DNA of 29,796 nucleotides from Gammaproteobacteria bacterium RIFCSPHIGHO2_12_FULL_38_11. Lineage in GTDB: Bacteria > Pseudomonadota > Gammaproteobacteria > Coxiellales > Coxiellaceae. A program made the position numbers and the translations under genes. The notes beneath the pieces were generated by a model. The model ran no database searches, had not been told where the DNA came from, and worked only from the letters and a program-made list of their open reading frames with translations. How positions within the stretch are numbered: position 1 is the stretch's first letter; every line of letters starts with the position of its first letter. The DNA lies in NCBI GenBank assembly GCA_001801515.1, contig MGXX01000067.1, positions 22,393 through 52,188 of the forward strand. Direction: 5' to 3'. Positions 1 through 8,100 of this stretch are shown in pieces.

Positions 1-495
1 GTCGTTTCCGCATTAAAAGAATTTCCTGCGGTAAATGCATCGATCGATGGAACCGATATTTTGTATCATAATTATTTTGATATTGGTGTTGCCATTGGCA
101 GTGAACGTGGATTGGTTGTACCTGTGATTCGCAATGCCGATCAAATATCTATGGCTGCCATTGAAAAACAAATTCGTGATTATGCAAAAAAAGCGGGTGA
201 TGGAAAAATTGCGATGGAAGATTTAATGGGCGGTACATTTACGATTACCAACGCAGGAACTTATGGTTCGATGATGTCGACACCTATTATTAATCCGCCA
301 CAAAGTGCAATTTTAGGCATGCATAATATTATCGAACGCCCGGTTGCAGAAAATGGTGAAATTGTGATTCGTCCGATGATGTATGTTGCATTATCTTACG
401 ATCATCGCATTATCGATGGCCGTGAAGCGGTGTTATTTTTAATGAGTGTTAAAAAATTCATTGAGGATCCAGCGCGGTTTATGCTGCAGATTTAG
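1..495 (+). CDS. sucB: 2-oxoglutarate dehydrogenase E2 (dihydrolipoamide succinyltransferase), C-terminal part
   Basis: The reading frame is open from base 1, so the 5' part of the gene lies outside the window; 164 residues and the stop (TAG, 493-495) are present. It is the end of the acyltransferase catalytic domain of a 2-oxoacid dehydrogenase E2: it contains a GTFTITNAG stretch, the NPPQSAILG segment and the DHRIIDG active-site motif whose His and Asp act in acyl transfer from lipoamide to CoA. In the 2-oxoglutarate dehydrogenase complex this subunit makes succinyl-CoA, the substrate of SucCD. Assignment to SucB rather than a pyruvate or branched-chain E2 rests on the motif spelling and on sucC-sucD lying on the same strand about 8.7 kb further on. 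The next gene starts only 11 bp downstream. Confidence 0.93.
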   Translation, partial: VVSALKEFPAVNASIDGTDILYHNYFDIGVAIGSERGLVVPVIRNADQISMAAIEKQIRDYAKKAGDGKIAMEDLMGGTFTITNAGTYGSMMSTPIINPPQSAILGMHNIIERPVAENGEIVIRPMMYVALSYDHRIIDGREAVLFLMSVKKFIEDPARFMLQI

Positions 496-506
496 GAGAA
501 AAGCAG

Positions 507-2084
507 TTGAAAAAAGAATTACCGATTGGTATTCCTACATTAAATGAAATTATTGATAACAATTGTGTTTATATTGATAAAACACAATTTGTTAGTAAGC
601 TGGCGGCAGGAAAATATTATTTTCTCTCGCGTCCTCGTCGCTTCGGTAAAAGTTTATTTTTAGATACATTAAAACAGGCGTTTTTAGGTAATAAAGTATT
701 ATTTAAGGGGTTGTATTTAGAAAATAATTGGGACTGGAGTAAAACCTATCCAGTCATTCATATCAGTTTTGCCAGTGAAACGCATGATGTTAATTTGCTT
801 GAAAAAAACATGCATAATATTTTAAATGAAATTATTCAGCAGTTTGAATTGACCGAACTCCTTAATGAGGAGTTAATTAATACGAAATTTAAATTATTAA
901 TTTCGCAGTTGTATTTAAAATATAATCAACAGGTTGTTATTTTAGTCGACGAATATGACAAACCCATTTTAGATAATATTGAACATTCAGACAATGCTGT
1001 TTATGCGCGTGGTTTATTAAAAAGCCTTTATTCTGTCATTAAAGACAGCGATCAATATCTCAAGTTTGTTTTTCTTACTGGCGTTTCTAAATTTAGTAAA
1101 GCAGGATTATTCAGCGGATTAAATAATCTGAATGATATCACAATTGATGTGCGGTATTCGGATATTTGTGGTTATACGCAAGCTGATTTAGAGCGAGAAT
1201 TTTCAGATTATTTAATTGAAGGGGCTGTTGATAAAGCAAAATTAAAGCTTTGGTATAATGGATATAATTTTTCAGGTGCTCCAAATCAAAAAGTATACAA
1301 CCCTTTTGATATTTTGCTTTTCATCAATAAAGGTTTTCAATATAAAGAATATTGGTTTGAAACAGGTAATCCACAATTTCTCATTAAATTAATTCAAAAG
1401 AATCATTATTATTTTCCAAACATGGAAAACACAGAAATTGTGGAAAGTGATTTATCGAGCTTTGATGTCGATAATATTCCCCTGCCTATATTATTATTTC
1501 AAACAGGTTATTTGACCATCAAAAAAGATATCATGTTCGGCAACATTCGTGGTTTTGCATTGACATATCCTAATTTGGAGGTCAAAGCTAGTCTAAATAA
1601 TAAATTAGCGGAATTGGGTTCTTCGGTTGAGGTAAAAAACACAACATTGATAACATTGCTTAATTGTATGCGGTCTTCTGATTTTTCGGAATTTGGCACT
1701 GTTTTTCAAAGCCATTTTGCTTCTATTCCCCATGATTGGTATCGTAATAATGATATTGCGCATTATGAAGGCTTTTATGCGAGCATTATATATAGTTGCT
1801 TTTGCGCATTGGGTTATACCGTGATTGCTGAAGACAATACAAACACAGGGCAAATGGATTTGGTAGTGATATTGCCAGACAAAATTTTAATTCTTGAATT
1901 TAAGCTTAAAAAAAACGGTGATGCAACTTCTGCATTGCAACAAATTAAAAATAAAAAATATCCAGAAAAATATGGTGCAGAAAAAAAACCGATTTATTTA
2001 TTGGGCCTGAGTTTTGATCCTGAAACAAGAAGCGTGTGTGATTTTTTGAGTGAGAAATATAACGTTATTCCCAACTTTACTTAA
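507..2084 (+). CDS. AAA-ATPase-like / PD-(D/E)XK nuclease-like protein (AAA-ATPase_like + DUF1703 type)
   Basis: A 525-residue protein of the widespread family pairing an AAA-ATPase-like N-terminal part with a C-terminal PD-(D/E)XK nuclease-like part (DUF1703). Seen: YIDKT near residue 22, a P-loop RPRRFGKSL at about 42-50, a Walker B-like VVILVDEYDKPIL at about 143-155, a TGVSKFSK sensor-like segment, and near the C-terminus GQMDLVV (about 448) followed by LILEFKLKK (about 460-468) and ALQQI...KKY, matching the D-(E/D)XK core. The start is TTG at 507 with AGGAG at 495-499; no upstream ATG gives a better fit. The gene begins 11 bp after sucB in the slot normally held by sucC, so it may be read from the suc promoter. 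Members of this family are often multicopy and horizontally spread; the cellular role is not established and I do not assign one. Confidence 0.85.
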   Translation: MKKELPIGIPTLNEIIDNNCVYIDKTQFVSKLAAGKYYFLSRPRRFGKSLFLDTLKQAFLGNKVLFKGLYLENNWDWSKTYPVIHISFASETHDVNLLEKNMHNILNEIIQQFELTELLNEELINTKFKLLISQLYLKYNQQVVILVDEYDKPILDNIEHSDNAVYARGLLKSLYSVIKDSDQYLKFVFLTGVSKFSKAGLFSGLNNLNDITIDVRYSDICGYTQADLEREFSDYLIEGAVDKAKLKLWYNGYNFSGAPNQKVYNPFDILLFINKGFQYKEYWFETGNPQFLIKLIQKNHYYFPNMENTEIVESDLSSFDVDNIPLPILLFQTGYLTIKKDIMFGNIRGFALTYPNLEVKASLNNKLAELGSSVEVKNTTLITLLNCMRSSDFSEFGTVFQSHFASIPHDWYRNNDIAHYEGFYASIIYSCFCALGYTVIAEDNTNTGQMDLVVILPDKILILEFKLKKNGDATSALQQIKNKKYPEKYGAEKKPIYLLGLSFDPETRSVCDFLSEKYNVIPNFT

Positions 2085-2211
2085 TGGTTTGTTGAGTGGA
2101 TGGAAGCTGAAGCTGAAGCGACCGCGTGGTCTGGATGAACGACAACCAACACACATGGTAAAGTTAAGAATTGCGTAAATATAACGAGTAACAACAACAA
2201 AAGGAGTAACG

Positions 2212-2835
2212 ATGATGAAAAAACGGATTTTTTTGATTACTGCACCACTATTAATGATGATGAGTGTGAGTTATGCGACAAGTTTTTCTGTTACCAACAA
2301 TTCCAGTATGCAGGGCATTTATGTTGAGTATACTAATGGTAGTGGCCCACAAATTGCGAATTGTACAGCAGTTACTGGAGCGTCAGGGTGTTGTGCTTTT
2401 CTTCCTTTAACACAAACAACGGCAAATTTTACTCTGTCTGGCAATTTAAGTTTTAATATTTCAGTTGGTTTTTGCGGTTCAACCAGAGGTAAATCTTCTT
2501 CCCAAGCTGAATTTAATATTAACCAACCTGATCCAAATCCACCACACTGGAAATGTGGCGGCTTGTTGCAATGTGATGTTGTCGATGTTTCTAATGTTGG
2601 CGGACTTCTTCCTGTGGCGGTCAACATTACGCCACTCAATGCGCCAGCGATTAATAGTGGCGACTCTTCAAATTGTTGTGGTGTTTTCACTGAGCAAAAT
2701 AAGCATGCATGTTCGACAGCGCCACTCCCATCTTGCGTTGCTAATGGGTGCCCCGGTGGTGTGGCTACCAATGCGCAAAATTATTGTAATAACACTTACA
2801 CTCCACAATCGAGTTATACCATTACATTTAGTTAA
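2212..2835 (+). CDS. Secreted cysteine-rich protein, thaumatin-like
   Basis: A 207-residue protein starting with a typical signal peptide (MMKKR, hydrophobic core to about residue 20, cleavage likely after SYA or YAT). The mature part has many cysteines, fitting an exported disulfide-bonded protein. The middle resembles the thaumatin/osmotin fold family: AEFNINQ followed by DVVDVSNVGGLLPVAVNITP lines up with the plant AEFTLNQ...DYIDISNIKGFNVPMDFSP region, with a cysteine-rich tail after it. Similarity is by eye and the N-terminal third is less convincing, so thaumatin-like is an inference of moderate strength. A good ribosome site (AGGAG, about 2202-2206) precedes tandem ATGs at 2212 and 2215; either could start translation. 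A strong terminator follows within 10 bp, so the gene looks like a single transcription unit. Confidence 0.75.
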   Translation: MMKKRIFLITAPLLMMMSVSYATSFSVTNNSSMQGIYVEYTNGSGPQIANCTAVTGASGCCAFLPLTQTTANFTLSGNLSFNISVGFCGSTRGKSSSQAEFNINQPDPNPPHWKCGGLLQCDVVDVSNVGGLLPVAVNITPLNAPAINSGDSSNCCGVFTEQNKHACSTAPLPSCVANGCPGGVATNAQNYCNNTYTPQSSYTITFS

Positions 2836-2843
2836 TCAAAGAC

Positions 2844-2870
2844 GCCTGGCCCCGCGCCAGGCATTTTTTT
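2844..2870 (+). terminator. Rho-independent terminator of the thaumatin-like gene
   Basis: A perfect 7-bp GC-rich stem, GCCTGGC (2844-2850) with GCCAGGC (2856-2862), a 5-nt loop, then a T run to 2870. It begins 9 bp after the stop codon at 2835. Read from the minus strand the hairpin lacks a long U tract, so it should act mainly on plus-strand transcription. Confidence 0.9.
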
Positions 2871-2928
2871 GTTTAAAATCCCAGAACATACCTTTATTTC
2901 CTGACGGATTGAATTCAACGCGTGTATT

Positions 2929-4155
2929 TTACCGCATTAGAAATGCAATCTTTGCATCCAACGACGGGAAATAAATTCTGTTTTTCCCGCGTTGCTGCAC
3001 TGTAACCACTTTATCAGCGGATAATTTATTCAGCATGCGAGACAGTAAGGTTCTATTTTTCCCCATTTTTTCTGCAAGCTCAGCAACATTTAACTCACCT
3101 TCATTTGCTAAGGTTTGAATTAAATTAATTTCATTTTGAGATAAGTTAAATTGCTGTAATCTATCTTGCGCTAATGAAATAATGGATTCTCTTGCTAAAT
3201 CGAGAGAGATGGTTTGCACTAATTGACCTAAATGCAATCGATAAACCATGGCATAAATTAAACCAAAAACATACCGTAATCGTCCATCCGTTAAATCATA
3301 CAAATAATCAAATGTGTCTTTTCCAACAGGAAAAGCAACGGCTTTGCCTGTTCTGTAATAAGACAATCGCTTGTCAATTAATGTATGAAAGAGCGGTTTT
3401 GTGAGTGGTTTTATTAAGATATGATCGCTAATAATGTCATCTAATCTGTCGACGCGTCTTGCGATAAATGAACTTAAGCCAATATCGCCGACTAACAGCC
3501 AGGAAAGATGTTCAATTTGAAAATAATCACGCGCCGCATTGAATAAATATTCTAAATGTTCTTCCGTATGAATAACGCCCAAATCTAAATTATTTAATTG
3601 AATCAGAATACCATTCTTAAAACCCAGCGTGATAGCAAGCGCACCTAAATCCCTTAAATGATGCCCGAGTGTTGTTGAAGGAATGAAAGTGGGTTGCGTT
3701 ATGGCGCTTGTTTTTCCGTAGTTACCGCCCACTGCAAACGCTGTAATACCAAAATTGTTGTAGGCTTCTGATAAGCGGTGTGAAAGTGATTTTGCATCTA
3801 TAAACACTTTATTTTTTTTTACTTCAGTGGGATGTGATATTTCTAATTCTCTGACAATGGTAGAAATAACTGCCGTTAATAAGCTTTCAAGATTCCAATT
3901 TTTTTGCACACTCACTTCATCTCGTGGTGCAAAATAGTGTTTTTTTTGTTGCGCTGAAAATTTCAAATAATTGGAAAATGAAGTGGTGCCAACGCCGCGC
4001 GCACCTTCAATCACAAGACGAACATTTTTATCACCAAGGTAGTTTTGACCGACTACAATTTCCTTTTGATGACCCGTAAATAAATCGAGAGTATTCATGG
4101 AAATAGGGTTGACCGAAAAAGGGTAGTGTGTGTAGCCGAGTAATTCCCATTCCAT
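2929..4155 (-). CDS. P-loop NTPase-like protein with C-terminal winged helix; Walker motifs degenerate
   Basis: A 408-residue protein. The N-terminal two thirds resemble an AAA/STAND-type P-loop domain: RLVIEGARGVGTTSF at about 46-60 sits where Walker A is expected, and NGILIQLNNLDLG at about 181-193 where Walker B is expected. The Walker A lysine is Thr57 (G-A-R-G-V-G-T-T-S) and the Walker B acidic residue is replaced (LNN instead of a hydrophobic run ending in DE), so ATP hydrolysis is doubtful. Residues about 335-408 form a MarR-like winged helix (SQNEINLIQTLANEG, NVAELAEKMGKNRTLLSRMLNKL, then a basic wing). Together this suggests a DNA-binding regulator with a modified P-loop sensor. The start at 4155 follows AAGG at suitable spacing; a promoter with inverted repeats lies just upstream, consistent with autoregulation. 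It converges on the thaumatin-like gene's terminator. Confidence 0.75.
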   Translation of the reverse strand: MEWELLGYTHYPFSVNPISMNTLDLFTGHQKEIVVGQNYLGDKNVRLVIEGARGVGTTSFSNYLKFSAQQKKHYFAPRDEVSVQKNWNLESLLTAVISTIVRELEISHPTEVKKNKVFIDAKSLSHRLSEAYNNFGITAFAVGGNYGKTSAITQPTFIPSTTLGHHLRDLGALAITLGFKNGILIQLNNLDLGVIHTEEHLEYLFNAARDYFQIEHLSWLLVGDIGLSSFIARRVDRLDDIISDHILIKPLTKPLFHTLIDKRLSYYRTGKAVAFPVGKDTFDYLYDLTDGRLRYVFGLIYAMVYRLHLGQLVQTISLDLARESIISLAQDRLQQFNLSQNEINLIQTLANEGELNVAELAEKMGKNRTLLSRMLNKLSADKVVTVQQRGKNRIYFPSLDAKIAFLMR

Positions 4156-4443
4156 TTTGCATGCCTTTTATTTTATGAATATGGAGATAAGTGTAATTTA
4201 AATGCGTGTCAAAATCAAGACATGTATCTAAAAAACGATACATATCTACAAATTAACGTTCAAAGTAACACGTTTCTGTTAATGGTGAATTGAGCGTCAT
4301 TGTAAAGCATAACCAGTTGATTGCAATATCGTATTTTTTTTGCCTTTTAATCCCTTGTTTATATTGTTTTTTTAATCCTAAATTCACGTCAATCTCTCCT
4401 ATAATTTACGCATAAAATGAATAAAGCGAGGTGAGATATTTAT
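4156..4443. other. Divergent intergenic region between the P-loop/wHTH gene and the L,D-transpeptidase gene
   Basis: 288 bp without a gene. The left part holds the palindrome-bearing minus-strand promoter. The right part is T-rich, with TATAAT at 4400-4405 as a possible -10 for the plus-strand gene, though no convincing -35 is seen at the right distance. The ribosome site AGGTGAG (4429-4435) sits 8 bp before the ATG at 4444. I see no RNA gene here. Confidence 0.5.
4184..4243 (-). promoter_or_regulatory. Promoter with palindromic operator candidates upstream of the P-loop/winged-helix gene
   Basis: On the minus strand a consensus -35, TTGACA (complement of 4207-4212), is followed after 17 bp by a weak -10, TATCTC (complement of 4184-4189). 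A perfect inverted repeat, ATGTATC (4222-4228) and GATACAT (4237-4243) with an 8-nt spacer, lies just upstream of the -35. A second, shorter one, TGTC (4207-4210) and GACA (4219-4222), overlaps the -35. A regulator bound here would block or recruit polymerase, and the wHTH protein encoded downstream is the obvious candidate. Confidence 0.5.
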
Positions 4444-5184
4444 ATGAAAAAATTACACGTGATATTCGCGGTGATTATTTTAGGAAGCGTGCTTTCCGCT
4501 TTGGTGTGGATGCTGCTTTCACCAGTCGATCCTTTAAAAGAAGTCAAAAAAGAAACATTGCGCGATGGATTAAGTCCTCGTTTATTAACGTATGCTGTCA
4601 ACGCCTATCGTTGGGCAGTAAAAAATGGTTCTGTTAAAAATACGGCTGTTTTGACAATCGTTGATTTTAATAGACCTTCTAATGAAAAACGATTGTGGGT
4701 TATTGATTTAAAAAATGACCGCGTTTTAATGCATATTCATGTTGCGCAAGGAAAAAATACCGGTAAATTAATTGCGAAACATTTTTCAAATCAACCTGGC
4801 TCATATGAATCTTCTCCTGGCGTTTATGTTACCGCCAGTGTATTTCAAGGAGAACACGGTGAATCACTGCATGTAATGGGTTTAGAAAAAGGAATTAATA
4901 GTAATGCTGCAAGTCGTGCCATTGAAATTCATCCAGCTTGGTATGTTACGCCCTCATTTATTGAAGACCATGGTTATGCCGGTCGCAGTTGGGGATGTTT
5001 TGCTGTTAATCCTGCACAAGCAGATAAATTTATTGGTTATGTGAAAGGTGGTTCTGTGTTGTTTGCTTATGGTTATCCCGAAAAAGATGATCCCCATGTG
5101 GATCATTTGTTAACAAAACACGGTGAGCAAATGTATACCGCCATTGTCGGTGACGAAAAAAAAGATTTACTGACGCGTTTTTAA
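4444..5184 (+). CDS. Murein L,D-transpeptidase catalytic domain family protein (YkuD_2-like)
   Basis: A 246-residue protein with an N-terminal membrane anchor (about residues 5-25, MKKLHVIF then a hydrophobic run) and a periplasmic domain. The catalytic pattern of the L,D-transpeptidase fold is visible: IEIHPAWYV (His163) and GRSWGCFAV (Ser182, Cys185), plus an upstream LWVIDLKNDRVL strand pair typical of this group. Such enzymes work on peptidoglycan stem peptides or attach other groups to them; the exact reaction of this subgroup is not known to me. The start has a good Shine-Dalgarno (AGGTGAG, 8-bp spacing). Its 3' end faces the very large minus-strand gene with 8 bp between the stop codons and no visible terminator. 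Confidence 0.88.
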   Translation: MKKLHVIFAVIILGSVLSALVWMLLSPVDPLKEVKKETLRDGLSPRLLTYAVNAYRWAVKNGSVKNTAVLTIVDFNRPSNEKRLWVIDLKNDRVLMHIHVAQGKNTGKLIAKHFSNQPGSYESSPGVYVTASVFQGEHGESLHVMGLEKGINSNAASRAIEIHPAWYVTPSFIEDHGYAGRSWGCFAVNPAQADKFIGYVKGGSVLFAYGYPEKDDPHVDHLLTKHGEQMYTAIVGDEKKDLLTRF

Positions 5185-5192
5185 GGAACATG

Positions 5193-8100
5193 TTATCTCA
5201 TACGCATGGGGAAATCTGTTGTCACCCGTGTTTCGTTTGCTAATTGGGGTGTTGTTGAAATGGGTGCGATAGGTGAAAGTGATGTTAATTCGTTGTGTTG
5301 ATCAATCCACTTCAATTTTTTTAATGTATTACTTATCGCTGATGTTGATGCCTTATGAAACACTTTCATTAACCAATTTTTGTTGCTTTCTGTTGGTAAT
5401 TTAATGGGCAATAGGTTGTTTGCAGGGCTACGATTTCTAAAAAAATGGGGTTGTGTGTTTTGGCTGTGTGTTTCCTTGAATAAGTTTGCTGCAAGTTTAA
5501 AACGCATTTCTTCACGCTCGTTAAAATCATTTTGGTCGTCGAGAACAAATTGTATTTCATGAGGAATATTACTTGTTATGTTAAACAGTGCTTTTTTTAG
5601 CAAAGATAAACGGGGTTCAAGAGAAGAAATAATCAGTACATATAATGTATTATATAAATCATTTCTATTTTCTGCTGTCAGTTTAATAAACGATGTTGAA
5701 TCATTTGGGTGATTATTTGTTTCTGGTATGAGTGGTTGATAATCATTTCGTCGCTCCTGCGCCATGTTAACTGAGCGAAGACGTGTTGATGCTTGTAGTG
5801 TGACATTGTCACACAATATTGTTAATAAAAAATCAATCTTTCTGATATCACTCTGATGAATTGCATCAGTTAAAAATTGATTCAGTGACTCAGCGCCAAT
5901 AAAATCTTTTTTTTCTGAAATTAAGGCGAGCATGAAAGAAAATCTCTTAAAACTAAAACTGTATTCTAATGCCCTTGTTATCATATTTTTTTGATTTTCA
6001 TGGGGTAAATAATTAATTATTAGAAGATAGATGCTAGATGGAATAAACGTATTTAAAGCAAGATATCTTGATGTTATATGATTTAATAGTTTTACAATTT
6101 CATTCGATGCTAATAACCTTGGCAGAAGATGTGTCAGCGCATTGGCTAATGCATTTTCGCTAATGGACTGTATGATGAGTTTTGATATAGCTTGATAAGT
6201 AACTTTAAAGCCCATATTCGCTAAGCTGCAAATTGCATTAAGGTTGTTATTTTCCAACATTTCATGCACCAGGTTAGTGCCTATTTCACTGTTTTCAGAG
6301 AAACGGTTTGTATTGGGTAATATGTAATTGATGCTCAATAATTGCTTACGTATGTTATTTTCCGTTCCAGATAAAATAAATCGAATCGCGGGATTGTTTG
6401 TTGTCGTCAGTAGCGCCTTAATAATGCTGTCCGCAGCTATGTTGTTTCTCAGTGTTGTATATTCTGCATAGAGTGAACGCATTTTATTTTCATCATTAAC
6501 TGGTGCTGCCTTCAGATAAATTGCTATGAGTAAGGACATCAGTGTTTCGTGAAAAATATTGCTTTCGTTTGAAAAATCTTTTGATAATTTTTCAAATAAA
6601 TTTTTATTGCAGTGAGTTAGAAAAAAAGTAGTCATGTTTTCAATTTCTTCTGCAATAATAGATAAATTATTCAATGTAAGGGATAAATTTGTTAAAAAAT
6701 CGCGACGTTTAGTTGTTGCTGGAAGAATTGCCCAAAAAGTATGAAAGGTATCCTTTACGTTTTTTAGTGATGTGCTGATAATCTCAAAAAATAATTGTTT
6801 TATTTGCGCCTCTATAGGTTGATCGTGTGATTGATGTTGATTACGCCAATCTGTAAACTCTGAGAAAAGAATTTCTTTTTGTTGCATTTTTGTGCTGAGC
6901 ATTGCTGTGAATATAAAAGCTTGTAGTTGGGTTGATGGTTCATTTAGGAATGAAATGAGATATTTCCAGATGGTAAAATATTCGTTTTTTATGTATTGAT
7001 TTTCTGATTCATTGGATGACAAAAACATTAATGTAATATTATAAAATTGAGTATAAAAAAAAGCGGATCGGTAAGAAATGTTTTGCTCTAATAGCTGAAG
7101 CGATTGTATATAATTAAATATTTCTTTATAAAGAGCAATATTAGTTGACTGATTTCTGGCTAAATCATTATCTAAGTTAGTAAGGTGAGCCTCAATTTTT
7201 TGTGCTACTGTTGAATACAGCGATTCGATTTTTTTACTTAAGGTGAGTTCAACAAGCCATTTTAAAATTGCTGGATTAGCATTTAACGTCAGCATCAAGC
7301 AGTAAGTTGAGGCAAGCATTGCCCAGTTTTCGCTTTCCGCACTTTTTTCTGCAATTATCTGCAATGTATTATAATTTATAGGGGGCAACGTTGTCATTTT
7401 GTCCCCACTGCGTGTGTTACGAACAATAAAATCATCTTCCGTAATATGCATGTTTCTAACAATGGGTGCACTACGGTCAAATTGATTTTTTTCCTCGAGC
7501 TGTTCAATAGGTCTGTATTCTGAGTTATTAGCATCCAACTGAACCAATTGGTAGCCCGGTCCGATTTCCCTTTTGTTTTCAGCATACATCACGATAATTT
7601 TAAATGTAGTATTTTTTACGTATAAACTTTGTAAAATATTCGCGTACGGCTTATCGGTGAGTTTGGTGTCACCAATACTTAAGTGATGCAATAATAGGGT
7701 AAAATTTTGCATGAGATAATTGAAAAAGCAGGCCAATACACCATTTATCCCTTCATCATCATTATCTCGGATAAAAGGCTGTACAAATTCAATAAAGTCT
7801 TCAAATGAAAAAGAATCACAGTTGACGCGAATAAAATGTTTATTTGAAAGTGGGATGTTATTTTGTTCGTACAGACTTAAAAAATCAGGTAATGAAAATT
7901 TGCTATTGTTTTTTTTCAGAAATTCAGACAAATTTTCATCTGGATTTTCATCTATGGTTGTTGATAATGCGGCTCTTTTTCTGTTGTCTTTTTCTATTTT
8001 TAAGAGCGCAATTTTTGCTTGTCCAATTGTGAATAATTTTAATTCTGGAATTTGATCCCACACGGCTTTATTCAAGGGATGTTCTGATTTTAAGTAAAGT

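Noticed and set aside
2319..2974. Open frames on both strands across the thaumatin-like gene (minus 2319-2771, plus 2465-2974)
   Set aside because: They overlap a gene with a signal peptide, ribosome site and terminator, and their own products look unlike proteins; the plus frame even runs through the terminator.
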